This document shows positions 25,415 through 34,470 of a stretch of DNA of 64,000 nt, piece by piece. Both the position numbers and the translations under genes were made by a program. The stretch is from positions 298,625 through 362,624 of the forward strand of contig NZ_JAEINV010000002.1 in assembly GCF_016342705.1 (NCBI RefSeq). Direction: 5' to 3'. The stretch's first letter is position 1. Each line of letters starts with the position of its first letter. The notes under the pieces were generated by a model that searched no databases, was not told the DNA's origin, and was given only the letters and a program-made list of their open reading frames with translations. The DNA comes from Lutibacter sp. (GTDB lineage: Bacteria > Bacteroidota > Bacteroidia > Flavobacteriales > Flavobacteriaceae).

Positions 25415-26041
25415 ATGGAAATCATCTTGAAATACTTCCCTAATTTAACAGAAACTCAAATGGAGCAATTTGGTAAATTAGAAGCCCTTTATAAATTTTG
25501 GAATGAGCAAATTAATGTTATTTCAAGAAAAGATATAGACGAAATTTACACGCACCATGTGTTGCACTCTCTAGGAATTGCAAAGGTTCAAAGCTTTTTA
25601 CCAAAATCAAAAATATTAGATATTGGCACTGGTGGTGGTTTTCCGGGAATTCCTTTAGCTATTTTATTTCCTGAAACACAGTTTTATTTAGTAGATTCTA
25701 TTGGTAAAAAAATAAAAGTTGTAAATGAAGTTTCCTCTGCTATTGGTTTAACAAATGTAAAAGCGGAACAAATGAGAGCTGAGTTGGTGAACGAAGAGTT
25801 CGATTTTATTGTAAGCAGAGCCGTAACTAATATGGATGATTTTGCGAAATGGACCAAAGGTAAAATTGCTAAAAAACAACGTCATGAACTTAAAAATGGT
25901 ATTTTATATTTAAAAGGTGGCGATTTAACTGAAGAATTACAAAATTTCCCAAAGGCCACTGAATATAATTTAACTGATTATTTTGATAACGATTTCTTTG
26001 AAACAAAAAAAGTGGTGCATATTCCACTAAAAAAGAGATGA
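25415..26041 (+). CDS. rsmG: 16S rRNA (guanine527-N7)-methyltransferase RsmG
   Basis: A 208-residue SAM-dependent methyltransferase that makes m7G527 in the 530 loop of 16S rRNA. The NVISRKDIDEIYTHHVLHSL opening and the SAM motif KILDIGTGGGFPGIPLAI are diagnostic. FDFIVSRAVTNM is the motif that follows. The length fits the family. It appears to be monocistronic with respect to the small zinc protein that follows, which has its own -7 element. Confidence 0.96.
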   Translation: MEIILKYFPNLTETQMEQFGKLEALYKFWNEQINVISRKDIDEIYTHHVLHSLGIAKVQSFLPKSKILDIGTGGGFPGIPLAILFPETQFYLVDSIGKKIKVVNEVSSAIGLTNVKAEQMRAELVNEEFDFIVSRAVTNMDDFAKWTKGKIAKKQRHELKNGILYLKGGDLTEELQNFPKATEYNLTDYFDNDFFETKKVVHIPLKKR

Positions 26042-26072
26042 TATTTGTTAGTTTTTTATAAAATAATTAAGA

Positions 26073-26080
26073 TAACTTTG
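26073..26080 (+). promoter_or_regulatory. -7 element before the small zinc-binding protein gene
   Basis: TAACTTTG matches TAnnTTTG, 23 bp before the ATG at 26104. A TTG at 26045-26047 lies 25 bp upstream, slightly beyond the usual spacer range. Confidence 0.4.
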
Positions 26081-26103
26081 TCTTTTAATTAATATTTACA
26101 ATT

Positions 26104-26283
26104 ATGAGTCAAGTTAAAGAATGTTTAGTTTGTAAAACACCCGCAACTGAAATACCAGTTACAAAATTTTATTATCAGGAAAGTGAATTTTTTATTTGTC
26201 CGCAACATATGCCAGTTATCATTCATAATCCACAACAACTTATTGGATTATTAGAAGGCGCTGACAAATTTAAAGGCGTTTAA
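26104..26283 (+). CDS. Small zinc-ribbon-like protein (59 residues)
   Basis: A 59-codon gene too short for ordinary length cut-offs. The protein starts MSQVKECLVCKTPAT and continues to EGADKFKGV. A CxxC (C7, C10) and a CPQH motif (C32, H35) make a plausible C2-CH zinc site. It has a -7 promoter element, a clean start, and an immediately following terminator (26299-26328), which together support a real gene. I do not recognise a characterised function. Confidence 0.75.
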   Translation: MSQVKECLVCKTPATEIPVTKFYYQESEFFICPQHMPVIIHNPQQLIGLLEGADKFKGV

Positions 26284-26298
26284 GTGAATTTTTAACAT

Positions 26299-26328
26299 AA
26301 AAAAACTCGCCAATTGGCGAGTTTTTTA
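26299..26328. terminator. Bidirectional terminator between the zinc protein gene and pruA
   Basis: AAAAAACTCGCC-AATT-GGCGAGTTTTTT is a perfect hairpin flanked by A and T tracts. It lies between a plus-strand gene end (26283) and a minus-strand gene end (26343) and can serve both. Confidence 0.9.
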
Positions 26329-26342
26329 GTTTTTATAATTTT

Positions 26343-28058
26343 CTATTTAAATTTATTCTTTAGGTCTTTTCCTAATTCTTTTAGTTTTTCAACAGCACTT
26401 TCCACTTCTTTTTCTACAGTTTCAATAGTGCTTTCTTGTAAAAACGGATATCTGTAATCTGTTGGTGGAACAAAAGTTTCTTTAATAGTTCTGTTACTTA
26501 CCCAACGTAATAAATTCCAAACAGATCCAGCTTTATCATTAGTTCCAGATCCACGAGCACCACCAAAAGGTTGTTGCCCAACTACCGCTCCTGTTGGCTT
26601 ATCATTAATATAAAAGTTTCCTGCAGCGTTTTCTAATTTGTTTGTAGCAATATCAATTATATATCTATCTCCACTAAAAATAGCTCCAGTCAAGGCATAT
26701 TCACCTGTTTTATCCACTAAATCTAATGTTTCTAGCCATTTTTCATCTTCATAAATATAAATGGTAATAATTGGCCCGAACAATTCAGTACACATTGTTT
26801 CGTACATAGGATTTGTTGTAACAATTATAGTTGGTTCAATAAAATAACCAACAGAATCATCATAACCACCACCAACAATAATTTCAGCATCAGCATCTTT
26901 TTTCGCTTGGTCTAAATATCCAGATAATTTTTTAAATGCTCTATTATCAATTACTGCGTTTATAAAGTTTGTAGGATCTTCAGGCGAACCCATTTTAAAT
27001 GAATTTACGTCTTTAATTACCGCTTCTTTAATTGCTGGCCATAAACTTTTTGGTAAATAAGCACGTGAAGCTGCAGAACATTTTTGTCCTTGATATTCAA
27101 AAGCTCCTCTAGAAATAGCTGTTGCAACTTCTTGTGCATTTGATGATCCGTGTGCCCAAATAAAATCTTTTCCACCAGTTTCACCAACAATTCTTGGGTA
27201 TGTTTTATAGTGGTTCATGTTTTTACCAATAGTTTCCCAAAAACTATTGAATACTGGTGTTGATCCTGTAAAGTGAACTCCAGAAAAATCAGTACTATTT
27301 AAAATTACATCTGTAATCATTCCTGAGTTACCAGTCACCATATTTATTACACCATCAGGTAAACCTGCAGCTTTAAATAATTCCATAATAACTTGTGCTG
27401 AATACACTTGAGAACTTGCCGGTTTCCAGATAATTACATTCCCCATTAAAGCAGGTGCAGCAGGTAAATTACCCGCAATTGCTGTAAAGTTAAAAGGAGT
27501 AATTGCATATACAAAACCTTCTAATGGACGGTATTCCATTCTGTTCCAAATTCCTGGAGAAGATTGTGGTTGATTGCTATAAATCTCTGTCATAAATTCT
27601 ACGTTAAAACGTAAAAAGTCAATTAGTTCACAAGCAGCATCAATTTCAGCTTGATATACATTTTTAGATTGCGCAATCATTGTTGCAGCATTCATTTTAT
27701 AACGGAAAGGTCCTGCTAATAATTCTGCTGCTTTTAAAAATATTGCAGCTCTGTGCTCCCAACTTGTTGCAGCCCATTTTACACGTGCTTCAGCAGCTTT
27801 TTTAACCGCTAATTCAATATGTTCTTTATCTGCAGTATGGTATTTTCCTACGCAATGTTTATGGTCATGCGGAGGATGAATATCAACAGTATTTCCGGTT
27901 CTATATTCTTTTCCGCCAATATAAAAAGGAATGTCAACCTGTTGGTTAAACATTTTTTTATAAGTTTCAATTAAAGCCTTACGCTCAGAACTTCCTGGAG
28001 CATAAGATTTTACTGGTTCGTTTACCGCTTTTGGTACATTATAAAATCCTGAAGCCAT
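26343..28058 (-). CDS. pruA: L-glutamate gamma-semialdehyde dehydrogenase (1-pyrroline-5-carboxylate dehydrogenase)
   Basis: A 571-residue NAD+-dependent aldehyde dehydrogenase for the second step of proline catabolism, giving glutamate. The catalytic Cys is in GQKCSAASR, the general-base Glu in VGETGGKDF, and the nucleotide-binding segment VHFTGST is present. It is the stand-alone P5CDH type. The Lys/Glu-rich C-terminal tail (about residues 545-571, ending LKNKFK) extends somewhat beyond the usual end. No proline dehydrogenase gene is adjacent. Confidence 0.94.
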   Translation of the reverse strand: MASGFYNVPKAVNEPVKSYAPGSSERKALIETYKKMFNQQVDIPFYIGGKEYRTGNTVDIHPPHDHKHCVGKYHTADKEHIELAVKKAAEARVKWAATSWEHRAAIFLKAAELLAGPFRYKMNAATMIAQSKNVYQAEIDAACELIDFLRFNVEFMTEIYSNQPQSSPGIWNRMEYRPLEGFVYAITPFNFTAIAGNLPAAPALMGNVIIWKPASSQVYSAQVIMELFKAAGLPDGVINMVTGNSGMITDVILNSTDFSGVHFTGSTPVFNSFWETIGKNMNHYKTYPRIVGETGGKDFIWAHGSSNAQEVATAISRGAFEYQGQKCSAASRAYLPKSLWPAIKEAVIKDVNSFKMGSPEDPTNFINAVIDNRAFKKLSGYLDQAKKDADAEIIVGGGYDDSVGYFIEPTIIVTTNPMYETMCTELFGPIITIYIYEDEKWLETLDLVDKTGEYALTGAIFSGDRYIIDIATNKLENAAGNFYINDKPTGAVVGQQPFGGARGSGTNDKAGSVWNLLRWVSNRTIKETFVPPTDYRYPFLQESTIETVEKEVESAVEKLKELGKDLKNKFK

Positions 28059-28098
28059 GGTATTATTTTTTTAGTTTTTTTTGAATTAAATTTGCTTA

Positions 28099-28106
28099 CA
28101 AAGTTA
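28099..28106 (-). promoter_or_regulatory. -7 element of pruA
   Basis: On the minus strand TAACTTTG (28106-28099) lies 40 bp upstream of the pruA start. No properly spaced TTG is present. Confidence 0.35.
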
Positions 28107-28165
28107 CAAAAATTGAATCACTTTTTTTATTTGATACTAATACTCAATATACAAATTTTAATAGC

Positions 28166-28867
28166 ATGTGCACCGTTACGTTTCTACCAACATCAAAAAA
28201 TAACTTTATTTTAACATCTAACAGAGATGAACAAAGAACCCGAGAAACAGTTGCTCCTAAAAAATATGTTGAAGATGGAATTGAAATGCTTTTTCCGAAA
28301 GATAAATTAGCGGGCGGAACTTGGATTGGCATTAGTGCTAACAAAAGATTGGTTTGTGTGTTAAATGGTGCTTTTAAAAAACATATTAGAAAAAATACCT
28401 ATACTAAAAGTAGAGGGGTTATTGCCAAAGAAATTTTAAAATCATTAAATTTTGAAACCTTTATTAGTGAAATGGATTTACAAAAGATTGAGCCTTTTAC
28501 CATGGTTATTGTAGATTGGAACCATAACAACTTAAGATTGTTTGAATTAATTTGGGACGATCAAAAAAAGCATTTCAACACATTAACTATTGAACCTAAA
28601 ATCTGGTCATCTTCAACATTATATTCTGAAGAAGCTAAAGCCACTAGAAAAAATTGGTTTGAAGATTGGAAAAATACTAACAACAATTCTAAAGAAGCTA
28701 TTTTAAATTTTCATCATTCAGAAATTGGCGATAAAGAACAGTCTATTTTAATGAAACGCTCGTATGTTGAAACGGTGAGCATTACATCTGTAGAAAAAAC
28801 AAATACCGCTGTTAAAATGGATTATGAAGATGTTGTAAATGGCGACTATTTTTCTCATAAATTTTAA
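28166..28867 (+). CDS. NRDE (TANGO2) family protein
   Basis: A 233-residue member of the NRDE family. It begins MCTVTF, where the Cys2 after processed Met resembles Ntn-type hydrolases, and carries the signature SNRDEQ near residue 20. GGTWIGISANKRLVCVLNG is the second conserved block. Human TANGO2 has been linked to heme and lipid handling. The bacterial role is unclear. It converges with the DUF3667 gene with a 4-bp overlap (28864-28867). Confidence 0.88.
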   Translation: MCTVTFLPTSKNNFILTSNRDEQRTRETVAPKKYVEDGIEMLFPKDKLAGGTWIGISANKRLVCVLNGAFKKHIRKNTYTKSRGVIAKEILKSLNFETFISEMDLQKIEPFTMVIVDWNHNNLRLFELIWDDQKKHFNTLTIEPKIWSSSTLYSEEAKATRKNWFEDWKNTNNNSKEAILNFHHSEIGDKEQSILMKRSYVETVSITSVEKTNTAVKMDYEDVVNGDYFSHKF

Positions 28868-30024
28868 CCAACTATAAAAGATAATATAGCAATTATAACA
28901 AACCCAAATCCTGCTAAAACCATATAAAAGCTATTTAAAAGTATAAATTTTAATATAGTTCTAATTCTGCTCTGCTCATAAAAATAACGCAATGCTTTAT
29001 ATAAATAAATGGCAAACAACACTATAAATGCAACTAAAAAGCCATCTGTTTTAGTGAATAAATTTATGAAATAAAATATAGATAATAATAAAAAGAATAC
29101 TGTTTGTACGTGAAAAACAAACACTAAATGTTCTATATATGTATACTTTTTTCGGAAACAAATTAACTTTAAAAACAACGTAAAAAAGGGTAGAAAAATA
29201 AATAAAGATATGGACACATACGAAGTCATAGCTTTAAAAAATGCCTTTTGCCCTTCGGTTTTATATTTTTTAAAATTTTTGTTAGAATTAATGGTTTGCT
29301 GGTAGTACATTTTATTCCAAAATGTTTTCTCATACCCTAAACTATCTAATGCTTTCTCCACTGAATATGTTGTATTTTCATTATAAAAATGATGAAAATC
29401 CTGCACCCTATTAATAAAACTAATGGCTGTTTTTGGTTCTTTTTTTATAAAATACTCATACTTCTTTTTTGCAGAACTTGTGTCCGTAAGTTTACTTAGC
29501 GCTAAAGCGGTTTCAAAATTTGCAGCTATTTCGGCTTTGGATGAATCTAGTTCCTTTACTTTTATAACTTCCTCTTTTATGTTCGTTAAAACCGAATCGA
29601 GTTGTTTTTTTTCATTTTGAGATAAAGAATCAATGGCTGTTTTTGCTTGTATGAAAGCATTTTCATTTTCAACTTCAGTACTAAATTTATTGGAGATTCC
29701 AACAATTAAAAAGAAAATTATAGAAACATTTAAGTACAATTGAAATGGGTTTACAAAACGCGCGCGTTTTCCTTCAATATATTGCTTTGAAACTTTTCCT
29801 GGTTTGGTTAACAGCGGAATAAATGTTGCCCAAAATCTAGAATCGTATGATAAGAACCCTGAAAAAAGACTATTTATAAAGTTGCCAATAGTAAGTTTAG
29901 CTGTCGTATTTTTTTGCCCACAATAAGTACAAAAGTTTTCATTACCCGTTAAAGGCTGTCCACAGTTTAAACATTCTAAACCTTTCCGTTGGTTTGGATT
30001 ATATTTTTTTAAACTAAATTTCAT
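28864..30024 (-). CDS. DUF3667 domain membrane protein with zinc ribbon
   Basis: A 386-residue protein. Its N-terminal zinc ribbon (CLNCGQPL...FCTYCGQ, about residues 19-38) leads into the DUF3667 core (LLTKPGKVSKQYIEGKRARF). A charged coiled-coil-like middle (about 130-220) and a C-terminal group of about four transmembrane helices follow. The family is common in Bacteroidota and uncharacterised. It lies 4 bp after apaG on the same strand. Confidence 0.85.
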   Translation of the reverse strand: MKFSLKKYNPNQRKGLECLNCGQPLTGNENFCTYCGQKNTTAKLTIGNFINSLFSGFLSYDSRFWATFIPLLTKPGKVSKQYIEGKRARFVNPFQLYLNVSIIFFLIVGISNKFSTEVENENAFIQAKTAIDSLSQNEKKQLDSVLTNIKEEVIKVKELDSSKAEIAANFETALALSKLTDTSSAKKKYEYFIKKEPKTAISFINRVQDFHHFYNENTTYSVEKALDSLGYEKTFWNKMYYQQTINSNKNFKKYKTEGQKAFFKAMTSYVSISLFIFLPFFTLFLKLICFRKKYTYIEHLVFVFHVQTVFFLLLSIFYFINLFTKTDGFLVAFIVLFAIYLYKALRYFYEQSRIRTILKFILLNSFYMVLAGFGFVIIAILSFIVG

Positions 30025-30028
30025 TTTT

Positions 30029-30415
30029 CTAATTACTACTATTAGGAACCATTAACTGAAATGTAGGTATGTAAACTTTAAATAATTTTGAGGTTGTAAA
30101 ATTAATCATTTTGTAATAACCTTTCATGGCACCAATTGGTGAAGTTAAAAAACAGTTTGATCCATAGGTATGTATTTCTGTCGGTTTTAAAATTGGTTTT
30201 TTTCCAACAACACCAGACCCTTCCACAATTTCAACATTGTTTAATGAATCAAAAATTTTCCATTGGCGTTCCAATAATTGAACGGTATCATTACTTTGGT
30301 TTTCAATGGTAACTTGGTAACTAAAACCATAGTATAACTTATAATTTCGATAGCTTGTGCCTTCAAAATTAGAAATTACAGATATTTTAATTCCATTTGT
30401 TACTTGTTGTACCAT
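30029..30415 (-). CDS. apaG: ApaG domain protein
   Basis: A 128-residue fibronectin-III-like protein of the ApaG/DUF525 family. The GVVGKKPILKPTEIHTYGS and LTSPIGAMKGYY segments are the conserved block. In enterobacteria it is linked to Co2+/Mg2+ resistance, but the biochemical role is unsettled. It is located between the DUF5103 gene (upstream, 61 bp) and the DUF3667 gene (downstream, 4 bp). Confidence 0.92.
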   Translation of the reverse strand: MVQQVTNGIKISVISNFEGTSYRNYKLYYGFSYQVTIENQSNDTVQLLERQWKIFDSLNNVEIVEGSGVVGKKPILKPTEIHTYGSNCFLTSPIGAMKGYYKMINFTTSKLFKVYIPTFQLMVPNSSN

Positions 30416-30476
30416 AGTAACTCTATTTGATTTTTTTATTAGTTCTTCAAAGATAAGAAATTTTTGAAAGTAATGC

Positions 30477-31721
30477 CTAATTGTTTATCTTTTCGGAATT
30501 CCCAAATCCTGCGCCAATTACTTGAGTATATCTGTTTCCAAATCCTTTGTAGTAAATTAAAACGGTATACTCATTTTCGGTTTCATAAAAAGACCCATCA
30601 ACATCATGGTTGCTAATTTCACCAACCTTATTTTTAGTTACATATTGAAAATTATAGAAACCTTGTTTTAGTAAAATTTCACCTTCATATAACCCTAATG
30701 AAGTATTATACGTTAATTTATTTGAGTTGTTTAACTGCCAATTATTAAAGTTTCCGCTAACATAAACATCTTTACCAGCTAAATTTTCTAAACAACTTAA
30801 TGAAAAATGAACCCAACTGTAATCAGCATCTGTATTTGGATGATTACTGCTTAAATTCCGAACAATAAAATTACCGTTTACATCTGGAAACAACGTATAA
30901 GGTTTGTCAATTCGTTCCTCATTGGTATATAAATAGGTGTGATATAAATCTTCTCCTAATTCTGCTCTGGCAATATTTAAACTTGAATTTCTGATAGACT
31001 TTGAATCAAAATATAAAAATTCATTTCCACCAAAAAAACTAGTTTCTTTATTGTATTTATACAACAATTGTGTACCTCTAAAAAACTGAGGTTTTAATCC
31101 TGTTATGGCAGTTTGCCAATTGTTATTTTGAAGAATTACAGGGAAAATTTCTGCGTTTGGATTGTTTATTCTAAAGTTTGAATTGTTAATAGTAAATTCC
31201 ACAGATTGTTTGCTGTTAATGGTTGAAATATCTCTACTTCTATAAATTGCTACACCAACAGTAACCTTTGGTTCATACACTACAAAAGATCTTTTAAAAA
31301 CAACTTCCTCCGCTTCATTTAAAACAGAAATTATATAATTTCCAGAAATTTTAAGTGTGGTGTTTTCATTTGGAATGGATACGGTATAATTTGTATAAGG
31401 TTGTAAAGTGTTAAATGAATTTTCGTAATCTCTAATTCTATCTTCAGCATAGCCGTTTATAAATTCTGTTTCCGAGAGGTTTGAAACACTCCAATCATAA
31501 TCACAATGCTCTATTTTATACGTATAAGTATGCTCATCGGCATTTAAATCATCAAAAGATAATTGAATGGTTTCTCCAAGTTTAATAATGGGCGCGTACA
31601 AATTAGATACTGCTGGTTTTAATTGTACCGTTTTAATATAATCTGGCTGCGAAAAATTAATTTGGCTATAGCTATTGCAATAAATAAATGTAAAAAAGGA
31701 AAATAGAAAAATGTTTTTCAA
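30477..31721 (-). CDS. DUF5103 protein, type IX secretion system plug-like
   Basis: A 414-residue exported protein with a signal peptide (about residues 1-19, ending NSYSQ). DUF5103 proteins are described as the plug that seals the SprA translocon of the Bacteroidota type IX secretion system. The DLNADEHTYTYKIEHCDYDW opening, VGVAIYRSRDIST, and the C-terminal VYVSGNFNNWQLNNSNK module (a carbohydrate-binding-like Ig fold) match that family. It indicates that the organism secretes or glides by T9SS. It is probably co-transcribed with apaG. Confidence 0.82.
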   Translation of the reverse strand: MKNIFLFSFFTFIYCNSYSQINFSQPDYIKTVQLKPAVSNLYAPIIKLGETIQLSFDDLNADEHTYTYKIEHCDYDWSVSNLSETEFINGYAEDRIRDYENSFNTLQPYTNYTVSIPNENTTLKISGNYIISVLNEAEEVVFKRSFVVYEPKVTVGVAIYRSRDISTINSKQSVEFTINNSNFRINNPNAEIFPVILQNNNWQTAITGLKPQFFRGTQLLYKYNKETSFFGGNEFLYFDSKSIRNSSLNIARAELGEDLYHTYLYTNEERIDKPYTLFPDVNGNFIVRNLSSNHPNTDADYSWVHFSLSCLENLAGKDVYVSGNFNNWQLNNSNKLTYNTSLGLYEGEILLKQGFYNFQYVTKNKVGEISNHDVDGSFYETENEYTVLIYYKGFGNRYTQVIGAGFGNSEKINN

Positions 31722-31870
31722 AATATTTTAATATTAGGTTGTTAAGGTAAAATCAATAGTTATACCAAAAATTTAACCGTAAATATAGTAAAACCTAATG
31801 TGATTACGAATGATTACAACCTTTGCGTAAAAAATTGTCTGAAAAAGCTAAAAACTACATATTAAATTGT

Positions 31871-31878
31871 TATTTTTG
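31871..31878 (+). promoter_or_regulatory. -7 element of the nqr operon
   Basis: TATTTTTG, followed by CACC, fits the Bacteroidota -7 consensus and lies 36 bp before the nqrA ATG. No TTG lies at the usual distance. Confidence 0.45.
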
Positions 31879-31914
31879 CACCGTTTTTTAGATACTATTA
31901 AATATACTTAAAAT

Positions 31915-33264
31915 ATGTCACAAGGCATTCAAATTAAAAAAGGGCTAGATATTAAGCTAAAAGGTGATGCTGAGAAGGTTACCGAACAAGCTTCAACATC
32001 GAAGGTGTTTACCATTAAGCCAGAAGACTTTCACAGTATTATCCCAAAATTATCCGTAAAAATTGGCGCAAAAGTAAAAGCTGGTGAAGCAGTTTTTTAC
32101 AACAAAGCGAACGAAGAAATGAAATTTCCTTCGCCAGTTAGCGGTGAAATTATAGATATCATACGTGGTGAAAAAAGAAAGATTTTAGCAATTAAAATAA
32201 GTGCAGAAAATGACCAACAGTTTGTAGATTTTGGGAAGAAAGACCCAAAAGCTATGAAAGCTGATGAAATTAAAAGTCACTTATTAGCAGCAGGCTGTTG
32301 GCCTTTTATAAAGCAACGCCCCTACGATGTAATTGCAAAACCATCCAACACTCCTAAAGCAATTTTTGTTTCTGGTTATGCGAGTGCTCCACTAGCAGCA
32401 GATTTTAATTACGTTTTAGCAGGGAAAGAAAAAGAACTACAAGCTGCCGTTACTGCATTAAGTAAATTAACGTCAGGAAGTGTTCACGTTTCCGTTGGTA
32501 AAAACGACAATTCGCCATTTGCTGGCTTAGACAATATTTCATTGCATAAAGTTTCAGGACCGCATCCAATAGGAAATGTTGGAACGCAAATTGCAAAAAT
32601 AGATCCTGTAAATAAAGGTGAAGTTGTTTGGACAATCAACCCACAAGATTTAGTAATTATTGGAGAATTGTTGCTTACAGGAAAATTTCACGCAGAGCGA
32701 ATTATTGCATTAGCTGGTTCTTCTGTTGCAGCACCAAAATATTACAAAACAATTATTGGAGCATCTATAGCTTCTTTAGTTGAAGGGAAATTGAAAGGAG
32801 ATAATAATAGAATTATTAGTGGCAATGTTTTAACTGGAAGAACTAAAAGTTTAAAAGGTTCTTTTGGATTTTATGACACTATGATTACTGTAATTCCTGA
32901 AGGAAATGATTATGAAATGTTTGGTTGGAATTTACCAGTTTTCAATAAAATTTCTACTTCAAGAGCTTTAACTTTTTCTTGGTTATTTCCAAATAAAAAA
33001 TTTGATTTAAATACCAATACCAACGGTGAGCACAGAGCTTTTGTGGTAACTGGTAATTATGAAGAAGTGTTTCCTTTAGATATTTATCCTATGCAAATTT
33101 TAAAAGCTTGTATGTATAAAGATTTAGATGAAATGGAACAACTAGGAATGTACGAAGTTGCTCCTGAAGATTTTGCCTTAACTGAATTTGTGTGTGTGTC
33201 TAAACAACCACATCAAGAAATTATCAGAAAAGGGTTAGACTTAATGTTAAAAGAAATAGGATAA
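31915..33264 (+). CDS. nqrA: Na+-translocating NADH:quinone reductase subunit A
   Basis: A 449-residue cytoplasm-facing peripheral subunit of Na+-NQR, which oxidises NADH, reduces quinone and pumps Na+. The N-terminal IQIKKGLDIKLKGDAE and the barrel-sandwich segment KVKAGEAVFYNK are typical, as is VSGEIIDIIRGEKRKIL. The length fits the family. It is the first gene of the six-gene operon, with nqrB after 4 bp. Confidence 0.97.
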   Translation: MSQGIQIKKGLDIKLKGDAEKVTEQASTSKVFTIKPEDFHSIIPKLSVKIGAKVKAGEAVFYNKANEEMKFPSPVSGEIIDIIRGEKRKILAIKISAENDQQFVDFGKKDPKAMKADEIKSHLLAAGCWPFIKQRPYDVIAKPSNTPKAIFVSGYASAPLAADFNYVLAGKEKELQAAVTALSKLTSGSVHVSVGKNDNSPFAGLDNISLHKVSGPHPIGNVGTQIAKIDPVNKGEVVWTINPQDLVIIGELLLTGKFHAERIIALAGSSVAAPKYYKTIIGASIASLVEGKLKGDNNRIISGNVLTGRTKSLKGSFGFYDTMITVIPEGNDYEMFGWNLPVFNKISTSRALTFSWLFPNKKFDLNTNTNGEHRAFVVTGNYEEVFPLDIYPMQILKACMYKDLDEMEQLGMYEVAPEDFALTEFVCVSKQPHQEIIRKGLDLMLKEIG

Positions 33265-33268
33265 GATT

Positions 33269-34468
33269 ATGGGATTAAAAGAAAATTTACATAATATAAA
33301 AGAAAAGAATAAAGACAAAAAGTGGTTACCTGCTTTTAGCGCTTTACATACTTTTTTATACACACCAAATGAAACTACACATTCAGGAGGTCACGTTAGA
33401 GCGGCAGACGATTTAAAAAGAACCATGACAATGGTTGTATTAGCGCTAATACCATGTTTAATATTTGGTATGTTTAATACCGGTTTTCAACATTTTAAAG
33501 CTTTTGGTGCTCCGGTTGAGTTTTTATCAATGGATGCATTTTTATTTGGATTCTTAAAAATCCTTCCTCTAATTATTGTTTCTTATGTAGTTGGTTTAGG
33601 AGTTGAAGTACTTTTTGCAGTGATAAAAAATCATGAAGTTGAAGAAGGTTATTTTGTAACAGGTATGTTAGTTCCGCTAATTGTACCAGTTGATATTCCT
33701 TTATGGATGTTAGCCGTTGCCGTAATTTTTGGTGTTGTAATTGGAAAAGAAGTTTTTGGTGGTACTGGAATGAATATTTTAAATCCAGCCCTAGTAATCC
33801 GTGCATTTTTATTCTTCGCATATCCAACTTGGATGAGTGGTGATAAAGTTTGGGTTGAAGGAGCTACAGAAAGAGCTAAAGAAATTGCAGCAGGTGCTAA
33901 TTTAGATGCCATTTCTGGCGAAACTATTTTAGGAAGCTTGGCGCAAGGAAAAGAATTTGTTTATTCCGTATCTGATATGTTTTTTGGATACATTCCCGGA
34001 TCTGTTGGAGAAACATCTACATTCTTAATTCTTTTAGCCGGTATATTTTTAGTAGTTACTAAAATTGGAAGTTGGAGAATTATGCTTTCATCTATAGTTG
34101 GAGCACTTGTAATGGGGCTTATTTTTAACGGTGTTGTAAACGCAGGTTGGATTGCTGAAGGAAGTAAATTTTATAGTTTAATGAGTACAGTATTTTGGCA
34201 TCATTTACTATTAGGTGGTTTTGCCTTTGGTGTTGTATTTATGGCTACAGATCCAGTTACAGCTTCTCAAACAAATAAAGGGAAATGGTATTATGGATTT
34301 TTTATTGGATTTATTTCCATTATGATTCGTGTATTTAACCCAGCATATCCAGAAGGAGTAATGTTAGCAATATTATTAATGAACGTATTTGCACCAACAA
34401 TTGACCATTATGTGGTTCAAGGTAATGTAAAAAGAAGATTGAAACGTTTAAAAGTAAAAACAGCGTAA
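33269..34468 (+). CDS. nqrB: Na+-translocating NADH:quinone reductase subunit B
   Basis: A 399-residue membrane subunit that carries covalent FMN and riboflavin and contributes to the Na+ and quinone path. It has about ten helices. The predicted FMN-bearing threonine is T219 in LDAISGETILG. The usual ApbE target reads DxxSGAT, so Glu replaces Ala here. KEVFGGTGMNILNPALVIRA and FMATDPVTASQT are strong NqrB signatures. It lies between nqrA and nqrC with 4- and 2-bp gaps. Confidence 0.97.
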   Translation: MGLKENLHNIKEKNKDKKWLPAFSALHTFLYTPNETTHSGGHVRAADDLKRTMTMVVLALIPCLIFGMFNTGFQHFKAFGAPVEFLSMDAFLFGFLKILPLIIVSYVVGLGVEVLFAVIKNHEVEEGYFVTGMLVPLIVPVDIPLWMLAVAVIFGVVIGKEVFGGTGMNILNPALVIRAFLFFAYPTWMSGDKVWVEGATERAKEIAAGANLDAISGETILGSLAQGKEFVYSVSDMFFGYIPGSVGETSTFLILLAGIFLVVTKIGSWRIMLSSIVGALVMGLIFNGVVNAGWIAEGSKFYSLMSTVFWHHLLLGGFAFGVVFMATDPVTASQTNKGKWYYGFFIGFISIMIRVFNPAYPEGVMLAILLMNVFAPTIDHYVVQGNVKRRLKRLKVKTA

Positions 34469-34470
34469 CC

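Noticed and set aside
33573..33912. Two minus-strand open frames within nqrB
   Set aside because: They lie entirely inside a strongly conserved gene on the other strand and have low-complexity translations.
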